This document shows positions 1 through 13,206 of a stretch of DNA of 64,000 nucleotides, piece after piece. Source of the DNA: Ostrinia nubilalis. Lineage: Eukaryota; Arthropoda; Insecta; Lepidoptera; Crambidae. The notes below the pieces were generated by a model. The model worked only from the letters and a program-made list of their open reading frames with translations, ran no database searches and was not told the origin of the DNA. The translations under genes and the position numbers were made by a program. The stretch is from positions 10,942,001-11,006,000 of the forward strand of contig NC_087099.1 of the NCBI RefSeq assembly GCF_963855985.1. The letters run 5' to 3'. Positions within the stretch are counted from its first letter, which is position 1, and every line of letters starts with the position of its first letter.

Positions 1-1682
1 CAGCACTGGCCCATTTACTGTCCCGAAGCAGTCTACATGCAAAAATAAATGAGTTTTTCTTTGTGACCAGTCTCTTGTGTCGAGTTGGTGAATAACCCCT
101 TTTTGAAATATTATTTTTTTGTAGGCCCAATTAATTAGAGTAGAGTTTAATTCAAAAAGTCCTGATTAAGCCATGACTCATTTTTACACGGTACTAATGA
201 AAGCATATTAAGCTAAATACACTTTATGTCATTGTAACAAGTGCTTTTTTACAACAGAAATGTATGGTTTGATGTGCAGTCGCTTCCGTCATCGACAGTG
301 TGATACAGTTGGGTTGGAAAAAAGTTTAGCTTTGCATTTTCAATTGAAAAACTGCTTGTAGCTATGTCTGATCGTGGAGGTATATCACCAAGGGACGAAT
401 CCCGGAAACCCTCGGAACATTGTCATTTTCGACTTTAAAATAAAAAAAACGAAAAAGAAAACTATACAAATAATTTATCAAATTACGAATAAGTACAATA
501 TTATAGTCTCTAGCTAAAATAAAATATTATAATCATTGATTTTGAAAAATCTAATTGTCATCAAATAATTAAATAGGCGCCACGGTAAAATTAAGAAGTA
601 AATATAGAAATCGAACACACTTTTAAACTTTGACCTTACAAATTATATCATTAAGTAGCCGTTGAATTAAAAAGGGAACCAGTTCATGACGTGGACTGTA
701 CCATCGCATCATTACTAATATGATTAATGCCCAAACCCAAGGGGCTAGGTGGCGACGTAATGCTCATTCAATTCGTAATTATGCATTTATCATTAATTTT
801 TTTATACTAAGCTATGAATAACTGCTTTAAAACAACCCTCCTGTTAACGTAAAATGAAAATAAAACACAGTTAACAAAAGACAATCGTTGTGATCGTTGA
901 AATCAACCATTTTAAAAGAATGGAGTGAGACAATACTGTAGTTAAATTAGTGTTGAGAATGTAAATGGTAGCACGAACAGGGTAATTGAATAGATAATTT
1001 TGTTAATTAAACACTTTGTAGACACTAACGCATTTTAATGTAAATCGTAGATAATATACAGATGTCCCAAAATTATCTCGTCGATTTGACAACAGAGGTA
1101 AATGTTGTAAAAAAGAGTGTTTAAGTAAGATGCATCGAAGTCTGATAATGTCAATTTTAAAATTAAATAATATTAATCATACATCATAATTTTTATTTGA
1201 AAAACTCATGAAACTTTTCTATGGACATTAATAACTAAAATTGGTCATATTTCAAAACTAATGAAACTTTTCTTCTTAAGGATTGGTTTGTTCGATGTGC
1301 CTTAGGCTCATCTACCTCCGGTACTAGTTGGTAACGTGCTAATTTTGGGACCTGTATTTTTCCTAGAGATAGAATAGAGTTGCATCTTGCAAAATGTCAA
1401 ACCTGCTTTATTATTTCTTTTATCTTTTACATTGTTGCTTCTCTTGAAGTGATTAATCAGCCGCCCACTGCTCATTGATTGACTCATTAACGGTCTGAAA
1501 CGACCTACATCCTAATAGTTCCTGCAACCTTTAACAAATCGTCCGTCTATACACCTTTGATCTTATTTTTGATAAATCTATTAATGCTTACGATGTTACT
1601 AAATTATTACTACATTGAAATAATTGCTTAATTATTTCATGAAAAAATGAGATGAAAATCCTAAGAATTGAATCCATCAAAC

Positions 1683-1790
1683 CTATCACCATCATCAAGC
1701 TATGCCATAGTCTCCACTGCTGAAGTTCTATCGCGTCTAGTTTACCAAAGACATCCACGGGAAGAGTCCTATTCCAGTCTGCCAGAAACA
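1683..1790. repeat. interspersed repeat fragment
   Basis: Shares CCATCAT...TAGTCTCCACTGC...GTTTACCA(A/G)AG with 5225-5340. The two degenerate copies identify a dispersed repeat related to lepidopteran retrotransposon tails. Confidence 0.45.
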
Positions 1791-4266
1791 CACCGCACAC
1801 ATCTTTTCTGAGGATTAACCAGTAAAATATTCGAAAAAGAACTGCATTCGACGAAATAGACTGTTAAATTTAACTGTCAGTGCTGATCACTGGCATAAGA
1901 CGAGCGGATCAGTCAACATTGTTACACTAAACTCGATCGCAGATCGGTCAAAATATTTCCATATTATTTCCAAAGTGTATCTCGTTCGACGCATCTCCGC
2001 GCATCTCCGGAGTTGGTTTATTTTGATATGTCCCGTCCCGATAGCCGCTTCATACCATGATGAATGCGCTGTTTATAAAACATCATATGAAATTAACCGT
2101 TTGTAGGAATTGCTTTTAGGAATGTAGGTGAAGATTGCGTGTGTCGTCACGCGTTTTAATAAGATTAACAGAATCATTACAGGTGCATTCTGAGCGGCTA
2201 ATGAATGTATATTTGCATTCTCAACGTAAAAAAAAACTAAAGAAAAAACAATACTGCTTCAATGAACATGAAAATAATAGAATTGTAGAGAGACACTTCA
2301 GACATTGCTTGCTAAAAAACGGCTTACTATCTATAAAAAGTGTATGTAGGAAATATATCTGAAATTAAAAATAGCAACATACCATCACGAAACAAAACAA
2401 CATATTTGAATGAACCGCCTTTTCACAGTTTAACATGCTTTCGTATTACTACTGTCTTACGAAATGAAGGGAAGCGCGGCTGCGCTGTCAGCCGACGACA
2501 GGGCTGCGCTCGCGCATCTGACCTGTCAGCGGCAGAAGTATCAACATTTCTCACCCTTATCGCCATTGAAATAAGGACAACAAAACAACCGACTCATGTT
2601 GCTCGACAGCTCAAATAAATCCACACGCTAATATGAAAATCCAGCATAATATGGATAAGATCCGCAGTTATTACTCTATTAATCGTATTATCCACCAATA
2701 GATTATGTTATTACAGCAGTTTATATCAATATTACGACTGCTAATAGCTAACATTTGCGCAGATTAGTTTTAATTTAGAACACTTAAATCAAGCACCGTC
2801 GGTCTGATTTAAAACACTCGGCAATAAGAATACGTCGGCCGAGTAGGTACACACAGCGCATTCGTTAATTCTATCTTCGTAAGAGTTAATAAAGTAGCAA
2901 TCTCTAAACATAAACCATCTCTTTCCCCGCAGTGGGCTCATCAGTCGGCCAACAAATTAGTCGGTGTCACTACAATAATATACAATAAGGAGCGCCCAGT
3001 GCTTCCCAGCGCCGGCGCGTCACATAAATCCCTCAACACACCGGAGTAATGTTTTGTATGGAGATTTCTTTCGACGGTAACCCGCTTGCCGTGTAGTGGC
3101 CTTTATCTAGTCTTAAATTAATGGTTGAAATTGATAAACGCACCCTCTTTTTCAAACCTGCACAACGTTTACTCGATTGTTTTACCGCTCTATTATTATC
3201 TCGTTCTTTTGCGTTTACTTCAACTTTGTCATTCAGACACCAAGGTATCGATTTTAACAAAACAGGATAAGTAGTACTCGCCTCGTCAATCTTAACTATA
3301 GACTCTGTCCTGTAATTAACCTAAACATTGAAATTTAACCCCAATCTATGCTTGAGATTAAATCTAATTTTGAGCGTCGTCGTAAGGACCTTAATCCCAC
3401 ATCAGATCATAACCGAATTGCCTTGTAGGTATTATGATATCATGATCTATTCTCAGCCTATTGAGGCGCACACTTACATCCGTGCTAGCCGAGGTCTTTA
3501 TACTCTACTCGTATATAAACACGTTCCTATTGTTTGCGTCAATACGCCGATGTTCTGCATTCATTATCTCTTCATTGTGAGCTTTCTTGCTCCGACGTGG
3601 ATTCTTTTCAGCATTGTTACAAATTCACCGCAAGAGGTCTTTAAAACAACAAGGTTTTAAGTTGTAAAGTAACAAAGCGTCCCACAGACGATATAAATCA
3701 AAGTCTGTGCGAAAATCGCCAAATGTTGCAAAACGTTTGCGTGCATAGCCCACAAGGTCACTTGCATTGAATTGGGCAAAAAATTGTGCGTCGACTATTG
3801 TTGAGCGAAGAAAGTAAGAAAAGACTTTCTTAGAGATGTCACAGCAATTAATTTCGTAATGTCCCATTAGAAGGGCTATTATACTTTTACTTTTAGTAAA
3901 AGGAGCAATAATGAGGCATTTTCTTGTGTAAGGTTTTGGAAATTTGCATGGGTCGGACCCACCGCGGGCAGGTAGTGTCTGGTAATCGGTCGATTTGTCT
4001 TATTGTCGAGATGTCGTTTGTTTGTGCGCAGTGACCGCGACTGTGCTCGAGATAAAAGCCATAAATTACTGGAGGCGGAAGGTGTTTGTATGCCGCCGCC
4101 AGAGGTGTGGCCCACAAAAATTAGAAGATGCACTCAGAATTCGTTTAAGTGCGTGTTGGGAAACAATGTTGCATGTCGTACATGCCTTTGCCGTGAGATT
4201 AGTTTGGGAGTAGGAATTTTATTGAGGGAAATGTGATTTGGCTAAAAGTTTTATTCAAGAGCAATA

Positions 4267-4346
4267 GTCCGGGCAACATGGAAAGCATTGGAGGAGGCCT
4301 ATATTCAGCAGTGGACGTCCTATGGCGGAAATGATGATGATGATGA
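4267..4346 (+). mobile_element. non-LTR retrotransposon 3' tail
   Basis: Contains GGAGGCCTATATTCAGCAGTGGACGTCCTATGG followed by (GAT)n; the same tail occurs at 28436-28500 and, inverted, at 45230-45298. The tail ending in a GAT microsatellite is typical of truncated lepidopteran LINE insertions. Confidence 0.6.
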
Positions 4347-5012
4347 ATAGTTATGAAGATCAACTTAACTATCAAACTATTTTGTCAAGTAACTTGACCT
4401 TCACTGGTTATGTTTTTATAGGCGATCAAGCTGTAGATCTTGGCTACACAGGATTTGCAGCGTTGGGAACGAGCGGTGGGAATAGTCCCGTTTTTCCAGT
4501 AACAATTGTTATTATTAAGAGTCTTATTTTGATCTTATTTTGAACCTAATAACTCCAACATTGTATTAAATGCAAATATTGAAGTAATAAATCGTTCACA
4601 CTTACAAAAGAGACATAAACAAAAAAGAACAAATTGTGAATAATTTAAATCTATTAACATGGTCACTATTGCCAAAGAGTTAAGTTATAAATAAAAAGGT
4701 GCTACGATAACTCGTTCTGCCAGATTTATTATGAAATTAATATTCAATTAGCTTTCCGCACATGATGCCTTGCGCAGGGCGTATGTATTATTAAATTTAA
4801 TTTATGGCATCATTTACGGGCGATATTTTTAAAATTATTGCCGCTCTCACGGCGTCCGTGGTAATTGTGCGATCAATTTAGGAAGCGATGGAACGACGTC
4901 TAGATTTATCTTTTAATAGTTCTTCAACTATGTTGCATTGTGCTGCCTTAGTCTATGGATAGAATACTTCTACTCTTCAGTACTATTATTGTAATGAATG
5001 CTTATTAAAATA

Positions 5013-5206
5013 CTAGCTTTCCGTCTGTGGCTTCGCCTGCGTGGAATTTTGCGCTCGTCCCTGTTTCAAAAACCGGGATAAAAACTATCCTATGTCCTTT
5101 CCCGGGACTATCTCTATGCCAAATTTCATCAAAATCGGTTTAGTGGTTTAAGCGTGAAAGCGAGACAGACAGAGTTACTTTCGCATTTTTATAATATTAG
5201 TATAGA
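5013..5206 (-). mobile_element. Helitron-like non-autonomous element
   Basis: Reads on the - strand from TCTATACTAATATTATAAAA through GCGAAAGTAACTCTGTCTGTCTCG to a GC hairpin and CTAG (5013-5016 on +). TC start, hairpin and CTAG end fit Helitrons. Same family as 45957-46179 and 54783-55027. Confidence 0.7.
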
Positions 5207-5221
5207 TTTTAGACTAGAGTC

Positions 5222-5345
5222 GTCACCATCATTATCTGGTCATTTAGTCTCCACTGCAGGAACACGACTCTCTCCAGTTTACCAGAGGCAAATGGAGGAT
5301 TTGGCCTTCACTCCTTAGACTGACCAGACGGGTTGGGGAGTAAAG
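5222..5345. repeat. interspersed repeat fragment
   Basis: Second copy of the repeat at 1683-1790, sharing TAGTCTCCACTGC and GTTTACCAGAG. Confidence 0.45.
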
Positions 5346-6278
5346 ACTAGAGTATTTCTATGTAACGTAACGTTCTTACGAATGGTACAATACAGGTGGA
5401 CATTTGGTTCTTAAAATGGTGACATTGACACTAGAATATTTCATAAAGCGGCTCGTTGTTCTAGTACAAGTAAATGAACTAGTCTATACTCACCTTTATG
5501 TTCTGTCTCATAACGTTACTATGAACGTTATTGAAAAGGACCAAATGAATATGTGGGACATATAACATAATATTGCAGTTATTTTCGCCGTAATTTGGTG
5601 ATTACAGCAATTTTCGAAAGTTGACGGTTAATTTAAACGATTTTCAGATTAAATTCTACCAGAAACCGTGTACTCAAAATAGGATTAATTTATATCAATC
5701 CGATATATTTATATTCATGCAACTAATTTGAATATCAGATTGAATTAATGTTTACCTAGATCCTGGAAATCATTGGTACAAAGTTATTTGTCTGCGTATG
5801 CAATTAAAATTATTGCTTACTGAGACACGGTAATAAATCACAATCTATAGGCATTTCTTCATACCAAGGTTTGTTGTTACTTCCTACAGAAATACGTTAA
5901 TCCGACGTTTAAATTCGACTCGTTCAATATTCGACTTTAAGTTCTAAAGCAGAGAGATTATGTTGGTAGCAGGTAGGGAATGCAAAGACCACCGGTTTGG
6001 TAAGTAGAACTAAACGTAGATAGATAGGTCATTAGTCTTCGAGATAAGCGATCTGCGCTATACATAATATAATCAACCAGGCTGTACGGCATTAGACTAA
6101 TATATGTCTACGGCATGAGTGCGACAACTTGTCATGAGTAATTTGATTCAAAGTTATGGATGTGAATACGTAAGGCTTTGGGATTTTAGTCGAAATATTT
6201 TTTCGGTTTAACCTGTCCCGTTGTAAAGTTTCAGACGCAATACAAGAGACTTGCTATAAATTATTATTTTTCTTTACT

Positions 6279-6317
6279 GCGATGAATGCACGCACAGCAT
6301 GTGCGTGCATTCATCGC
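6279..6317. repeat. perfect 17-bp inverted repeat, 5-nt loop
   Basis: GCGATGAATGCACGCAC (6279-6295) and its exact reverse complement (6301-6317) around AGCAT. It abuts SINE-like sequence starting about 6318. Confidence 0.8.
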
Positions 6318-6435
6318 CTTAAACACAGCATTGTTGTGTATTGGCAGTTAAACGTATAGCCAGTTCCTCTGTGGTTGAGGATTCCGGGTGAAGCTCGCTT
6401 CCACTTTCGGCCTGATCATCACTGCCATCAGGTGA
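6318..6435. mobile_element. SINE tail fragment
   Basis: Shares CATTGTTGT...GGCAGTT...AGCCA(G/A)TTCCTCTGTGGTTGAGGAT with the SINE at 19487-19770. Confidence 0.5.
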
Positions 6436-6686
6436 GATACAAGCCAAGAGCTTTCTCGTTGTGTACAAAAAAAGAGGATATTTTTTGTTTAGAAACTACG
6501 AAATAAACCCGAAAAATAACTAAATAACTTTTGCGTTCTGATTTTTCAAGTTTGATCTTGTTTAGAATAACAAAATACGCGCTACGATTCAAGGTTTTCT
6601 GGTCCAATCTGCAAATACTTTTGCAAGACGCAAAAATCAGCATTTACAAACTCGAAATAATCGAATCTCTACAAACACATCTGCCC

Positions 6687-6810
6687 CCCTAGACAAAACG
6701 CACTTTTTGATCGAATCGAAAATCGAATCCGTCAAAACTCCATACAAAAAAGGGGCTTTTCGACCACTTTTCGATTGGTTTGCGATAAAATTTGCACTTT
6801 GTCTAGACCC
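6687..6810. mobile_element. MITE with inverted ends
   Basis: CCCTAGACAAAACGCACTTT (left) matches the reverse complement of the right end, GGGTCTAGACAAAGTGCAAA. The centre also folds back. No coding capacity. Confidence 0.5.
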
Positions 6811-6814
6811 ACTG

Positions 6815-6945
6815 GTACAGTCAGGTTTGAGACTGTCAAATAGTTCGTGACATCCAAAGTAGCCAAAAAGTTCGCAACGTCATTGTTACGATTGGAATAA
6901 GATTGTGTTATCACCTTTTTGGTTACTTTGGGTGGCTGACTGTAC
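6815..6945. mobile_element. Tc1/mariner-type MITE
   Basis: Ends are GTACAGTCAG and CTGACTGTAC, with further inverted matches (CCAAAGTAGCCAAAAAG / CTTTTTGGTTACTTTGG). CAGTC termini flanked by TA suggest a TA target duplication; the termini resemble those of 53645-54100. Confidence 0.5.
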
Positions 6946-8401
6946 AAGCTTCCTTCTATCACTATTATACAGCATCCCGAACCAGGCGCACGTTCGTTAC
7001 AAAACGCAAGATTAAGAGCACGACTCCTAAATAGACCAGTGAAAAACCACCAATAAGAATTTATCAACGGCGCCGAACGAAACGCGTCGGTGCGCACGCG
7101 CTGATTTATTGCGTGTTATGTAAATGTGTACGCGATATTAGTGTCCTTAATATTTCCACGTCGTGATTAGCTCACTGAGGACGGCCAGCGATTCATGGAT
7201 CGGATTACTGGTCTACCTGACTGTGGTTTTGGATTAGGGGATCTTTTTCTTATGTAATACAATGTTAGCAATATTTCATTTATTTACGCGGTTTTAATAA
7301 CAATTATTGCTGTTATGAAATGGCACTCAAATCTCTCAAACTTGTGGATTATATTCAAGCTTGTGGTTGATTGTAGAATATGCTCCAAGATTTAGGCATG
7401 CGTCTATGCTAGAGTTTGGACAGTTATTAGCATCGTTTTAACACTAGACTGCATGCTCGTTAATTTTTCAATATTAGGTAGGTAATATCAGATTAAAGCC
7501 CATTTTCTTTTTTTTTCAGACACTTATTTTCGTTTTAATGAATTTAATACTTGAAAGAATACAATCAATGTTCACCAATTCTACGAGTATAGAGCCCGTC
7601 TCATAGACAGGTACTTATGATGATGAAATATAAACATATAAATCAAACAAATAATTTGTAGGCTAACTGTTATAAATATGTTAATCCATTTAATAGGTCA
7701 GAGTTACGTTTAAATAATATCAAAGTTCATTAGTTAAATTGTATATGGCCTTGAATATTCTTTGATGGCTTGAGGCTATGTAGTTAAGCCACCATGAAAC
7801 CGTTCTCGTAATGAACTGGTTTCTCGATACAAGAGATTTATCCTATTCGGACAAGCCGCACTCTATGCACGGTCGTGCGCTCTCGGTCGCAATCGGTAAT
7901 CTTCAGATTCTCTTTATGGATTGAAAATTGCGCACGATCATCAGGACTAGGTATTTAAAAGAGATGAATTTATGCCTGTTCGTATTCCTTAAGGTAGTTT
8001 TATTTTCAATTGCATATTATTGAACGCTACATAAACGATTTCTTTGTTGATCACCTCTACCTATTTCATTTAGGTACTGCTCTACCTATCGGCATTTAAA
8101 GATAAATGAAAGAGAGAAAGAGACATAGAGCTAAATTCAGTATGGTTTTCATGAAACTCAGGTACCTATCTTATTTAAGAAGAGGTAAGATGCATGCCTC
8201 TTACGCACACTGATGAAAACCACATTTTAATATTACAAAATATCTGCGTACTGTTGAACTTAATAATCATAAGGCACCGAGCCAAAACATAACGAGCGGC
8301 GACTATGAACTGATATTTGGGGAACGCTCGTGACAGTCATGACCCAGTGATGACATAATTTGTAACAAGCGTAAGACTTTGTGGCAGTGTATCATCATAT
8401 T

Positions 8402-8678
8402 AGAGCCAAGGCACACGATGCGCTGCGGCGTACCACCAAGTTTTTACTATATCGCACGACACCGCTCATGTTTCCACGGGTCTCCTACATAGTTTTTCAA
8501 TGTTACTGTAGCGACGAACGCTGTTGCGTTTTTTTTTTCACTACCTCATAGTTTTGAAAGCTTATGGTCGCGAGCAACAATCTTTCGAATAAAAATTTTC
8601 TATGAACGACGAAAACGACGCACCGACACCTCTCCGGAGTCATAACGCCGCCGCAACGTATCGTGTGCTTTGGCCCTC
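8402..8678. mobile_element. MITE, about 277 bp
   Basis: Left end AGAGCCAAGGCACACGATGC corresponds to the reverse complement of the right end, GAGGGCCAAAGCACACGATA, and continues into GCGGCG. No open frame of note. Superfamily undecided. Confidence 0.55.
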
Positions 8679-10624
8679 AAACATCAAGCTAAACACAGAC
8701 ATCTTATGCAGTCCTAATAAGAGCTAATTTGAAACAAAAATGTAGTCTGGTGTTGACTGTACTTCGGAGTTTCCAGCTGTGTGCAATCGCAGTATGGATA
8801 AGTAGAGTTCTTGTCATTTTTGTGGTTTGCATAAGTTCGCTTTTGAAACAGAATTTCCTTATAAATTATGTAAGTACAGTCGCTAGCACATAGTATTATT
8901 ATTGCATTACAATTACTTACTCACATAAGATGAATTGCCGATTGCAATGATGTTTAATTCGATGTACATACTCTTATTAAAGTCAGTATAAGCTACTTAA
9001 TTAAGTAGTGAAAAGTTGTTCAGGACTGTAGCTTTTATTTTAGTTTCAGGAGCATTTTCTTTTTACAAAATTTAAAAATATCGAGAAGAACAAACTAAAC
9101 ATTTTTTACTTAGTAAAGAGAGAGAGGCATTACACGTAATATTAGTGAAAAAATTGACTCCAACTACATTTATGAACTAGTTTAATATTATGTAGATCAA
9201 ACGGGTGATTAACGCTTTAAAATACATACGCAATTTAATTTTGTAGCGTACAAATTGAGTATTGAGGCAATTAAATAACATCCTGTCATACGAAATTTCT
9301 AAAACATAAATTAGATCAAATTGCATCATGATGTAAGTAGGTAGGTATTAGCTAATCAAAAGTTAAAAATTGAATTTTTATAGCACACCAAGGTCCGTAA
9401 ATTATAAAGTGACACTAAAGTCTAAATACTAAAGTATTCTAAAGATCATAAGGCCTCAAACAGTGACAGGCCTAAATCTATGCTTGAGCTTAAATCGGAG
9501 GTTGTTTAGGAAAAAGTGTTTTTAATCATTTCAAAATTACTCAGAACATATTATTTTTGTCACAGTTAGTCGAACTCAAAATTTTTCTACGTTACTTGGC
9601 GCATCGCTACTAGAACGGGCTACGCTTAAAAACCGATAGACGACACTTAAAAATAATTACACGGTTTTATAGACTGCTTTATACCGACGCCGTTTTAAAA
9701 AGCACCTTAATACCGTGCTATTAAGTCTTTACTTGTTACGCTAGAGTTGCCCAAGTCACGACAAGGGCTCCTTGCGAGCTATGCAAGCAAATTGCTGGTT
9801 CGCAGCGGCAACTACTTGAAAGGTTCGAATTACTGAAAAAAGGCAAAAATAACATATTATCATTGTGCTGTGTTTTTCCATTTAATAAGATTACTGTGGT
9901 ATTGGGTAACAAGCGGAGGCTAGTGATTTATAAACCGACTGTTGGATTGTAGAATCCATTGTTCGATACTTTGATACCTTACGCAATAAGGATGAGCTTT
10001 AGGAGATTGTAACGTTTACATTGTTGCCTTTAGGAGGCGATACCTTCACGCTGGGAAATGTTAATGTCATTTTGGTCTTGACCTTTTTAATGAAAGTTAA
10101 AGTGTTATGTGTCAGTACAAATGAAACGCGGCCCTTTGGTGTGTACCCATGTTTATGAATACAAAGAGCAATTCGCATTAGTGTTATTGTACTTTATCTA
10201 AGTCTAACTACAGACTTCAAATATTGTATCGGTAAATGAAAAACCTATCGACTCTACCTCCCGGGTTCTTTACTTTCATAAAAAGTTGTGAGCATACGTT
10301 TTCTTCTGATGTGGGCATTATGTACTTAGCATTTTAGAATACTTATTTAGTTTTTTACTCATTACAACTCGAAAGTTTCAGCTCTGTAATACCTGAAAAT
10401 GAGTATAACAGTGACAGTTGTAGGTAGGCAGAATTGATTAAACTAATAATTTTTACTTGACTATTTATCGGCATTAGCTACATCTCAAACTAATAGATAA
10501 TAGAACAGTAAATAAACCTAAAGGGCGCGTGTCACAATCCTAAAACAGCTGACTGTCAACCCCACGAGTTATGAAGTGTCAAGCTACGTACGAATTCCTC
10601 ACGAAGCACCTTGCGAGCACGTTG

Positions 10625-10674
10625 CGAGCGTCAGTCCGTCAGTCGAATGACAGTGCGTGACTGCTTTGTCACAG
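10625..10674 (+). promoter_or_regulatory. candidate intronic promoter with short exon and donor
   Basis: Two initiator-like TCAGTC motifs (10631 and 10639) are followed 35-45 bases later by a donor GTCACAG|GTGAGG (10675). Lying in the Scr intron on the sense strand, it could be an internal first exon. No TATA box or downstream promoter element at the right spacing. Confidence 0.2.
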
Positions 10675-10948
10675 GTGAGGCAACAGCTCATGATTCATGG
10701 ACTCCGTTTTGCATATTTAACTGTTTTGACAGTTTTATTAAAAGTATAAAGCGTTTTAAATTATTAGTATTTTTATTTCATTACTTGACTTGCCTTGAGG
10801 TATTTGATTTTCTAACTTTCTTTGACTTTAATCATAGTTACATAGAGATTTCAATTTTGGAATAAGTAACAGTCAGCTATTAAAAAGTACAAAGAAAGCT
10901 ACTCCTGAAAATGATTTTCGGTATTTTCTGACAACCTTTTATATTATA

Positions 10949-11170
10949 CTAGCTTTTTCCCGCGGCTTCACCCGCGTGAAATTTAGTCTCATAGATCGGC
11001 ATAAATTATAGCTTATGTTAATCTGGGTTACAAACAATAATACTGTAAAGTTTCAACAAAATCCGTTCAGTAGTTTTTGCGTGAAAGAGTAACAAACATC
11101 TAGACATCCAGACATCCAAACATAACAAACGTACAAACATCCAAACTTTCGCATTTATAATATAAGAAGA
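10949..11170 (-). mobile_element. Helitron-like element, second subfamily
   Basis: CTAG then CCCGCGGCTTCACCCGCG hairpin at the left (3' end of the element); ends at ACTTTCGCATTTATAATAT...GA. Internal ATCCAGACATCCAAACA micro-repeats distinguish it from the other subfamily. Confidence 0.65.
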
Positions 11171-11314
11171 TTTACCTCTCATTTATTTGATATTATAATG
11201 GTCGGTACTTAGCAGGAATATCCTGCATAATTCTACAAATTTAACTCTTAATTAAATGGTTAGAGGTATAAGTATTTTTGATAGCCATCAAATACATCTA
11301 TAGATTTTCCTTCA

Positions 11315-11425
11315 CTAGGTGGACCGACGATCTGGTGAAGGTCACGGGAGGTGCCTGAATACGGGTGGCACAGACCTTTGTCCAGCAGTAGACGTCATTG
11401 GGCTGAAACGAACGATACCTATAAA
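11315..11425 (+). mobile_element. non-LTR retrotransposon 3' tail
   Basis: GGTGGACCGACGATCTGGTGAAGGTC...CTTTGTCCAGCAGTAGACGTCATTGGGCTGAAACGAACGA is the same tail as 55636-55742 (+) and, inverted, 41030-41225, 51912-51986 and 54687-54772. Confidence 0.6.
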
Positions 11426-12648
11426 TTTTGCTGCATAGACTTTAATATAACAGTACCACTTCCTCTCTGTTAGGTAACACGTTTGGAAGCTGTCGATTGG
11501 TTGCTAACTCTTAATAGATGCTCATGAATGGTCAACAGCACTCATTGACAGTCCCATTTGCGATTTAGAAGCCGCATCGCGCTGTCAAGAGGTTCAAATG
11601 CAAAACCTTATTCTGAATTCAGTGAGACAGTGATGAATGTCTGATGGCGCATTGAATTTTACAGGATGACCTGTTTGACGACGCACCGACTGTCAGTAAT
11701 GGGCAGTTATTATACATTCTAGACGACCTAGACGCTATGGCAACTGTATCTATTAAATGATTGCGACGTTTTTTTGGTTTCATATGGCGTGATTTTTTTC
11801 TACTTTTAAAATAGGTATTTTAATAAAAGTTTTTTATTACCTAACGCCGTATATGGCGTGCTGGTCTTATATTGCCTCTACTTTGGAGGTCATGCTCTAC
11901 TCTAGAGCTTCTTAAGCTACCACTAGTATCTATATTTGGAATAACGTATCATAATGATATAATTAAAGAACCTATTTTAAAAAATCTATCCTGTATAATA
12001 ATACATATTATGTTGCGTCATTATTCCTAAAGATCTAACATATTCTGCCATCTAAATTTACCGCGTGTTTCGTATATTATAGTTAATTTTAATAAAATCA
12101 CGTATATCTTTCTTCACGTCAATCCAGCGTAATTAACTTACCAAAAAAATAATTGGCATTAAATTTTTACGTCTCATTTGCTAACAAAAGTTGACTCAGA
12201 ACCAAATATTTTTGAACTAAAATGTGCGCAGTAAACTACAAATCTAATTTTAATTTAATAATCTTAAATTTATTACCCCGACGATACACTGGATTATGAC
12301 ATTAAAACTATCATAAATGATGAAAAAACAATTACTAAATCAGTTAAAGCAGGCATATAAAGAATATGTGACATTTTTATTGCATGTATTCTGTATTTCT
12401 GTATGCATGTAGATACCATTAGTCATGTAAGCTTTGATGTTTTATCGACAAACATTTTTATTCTGGCATATCTGAAGCTGTTATTTAAGAAGCCACGTTG
12501 ATGGAATGATCGAAATGGTAGATAGTATTAAATAAAAAAAAACATTCGTGTTTTGGGTCAAGCTCCTTACACACACTCTACTTCCAGACTATTCGTTTTC
12601 AAGGGCTAATTTCTCAATGTAATTATTTGACTTTGATGTTAAAGAATT

Positions 12649-12758
12649 AGGCTGAGTTGCACCATCTAACTTTAGCCGTAACAATAGCGATAACCAGTGA
12701 TTTTTTATGGTGTCTGACGTTTGTCAAAGTTAAAGTAAGATGGTGCAACGCAGCCTTA
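12649..12758. mobile_element. PIF/Harbinger-like MITE, copy 1 of 6
   Basis: Inverted ends GGCTGAGTTGCACCATCT / AGATGGTGCAACGCAGCC flanked by TTA. Internal GTTTGTCAAAGTTAAAG. Other copies: 13077, 37926, 43157, 52837 and 63415. Confidence 0.7.
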
Positions 12759-13076
12759 GCCTAACAGCTTTCGTATGGAAAGTTTTTTCACTACACTGAG
12801 GTTCAAAATCGGCTGCTTTTAAGTCAAAACTTGGTTTTGGTAGCGATTGACAGTTACATGATTACTATCTTATGCCATCACATTAGGTGTGATTTTGCAA
12901 CGAAAATGTTAAGAGATGTGCTGGCGACTACCTACTGTATAGCTCGTTGGCCAATATGCCCCAGCGATCGCTATTGGTTGTCTCTGAAAATCTTTCTTTC
13001 ATGATTCGAATTATAAATTGTAGCGAACTGAATAGCAGCAGCAGCTGCCTTTACAGTTTTTTGCTACCGGTCTTTT

Positions 13077-13206
13077 AAGGCTGAATTTTATTAACTTACT
13101 TTAACTGTACTAACTATAACAATAATCGGTGTGTTTGTTCGATTACGGGAGTTTGACAGATTTTTGACGTTTGTTAAATTAAAGTAAGATGGTGCAACTC
13201 ATCCTA
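13077..13206. mobile_element. PIF/Harbinger-like MITE, copy 2 (left end decayed)
   Basis: Right half AGTTTGACAGATTTTTGACG...AAAGTAAGATGGTGCAACTC is well preserved; the left end keeps only GGCTGA and CTTTAACTGT. Confidence 0.6.

Noticed and set aside
3879..4236. Overlapping frames on both strands, 72-84 codons
   Set aside because: Mutually overlapping frames in a GC-richer patch with no recognisable protein or splice context.
6279..6317. microRNA hairpin
   Set aside because: Stem is only 17 bp with no extended pairing beyond it.
6732..7097. 121-codon - strand frame
   Set aside because: Crosses two adjacent MITE-like inverted-repeat elements; no domain recognised.
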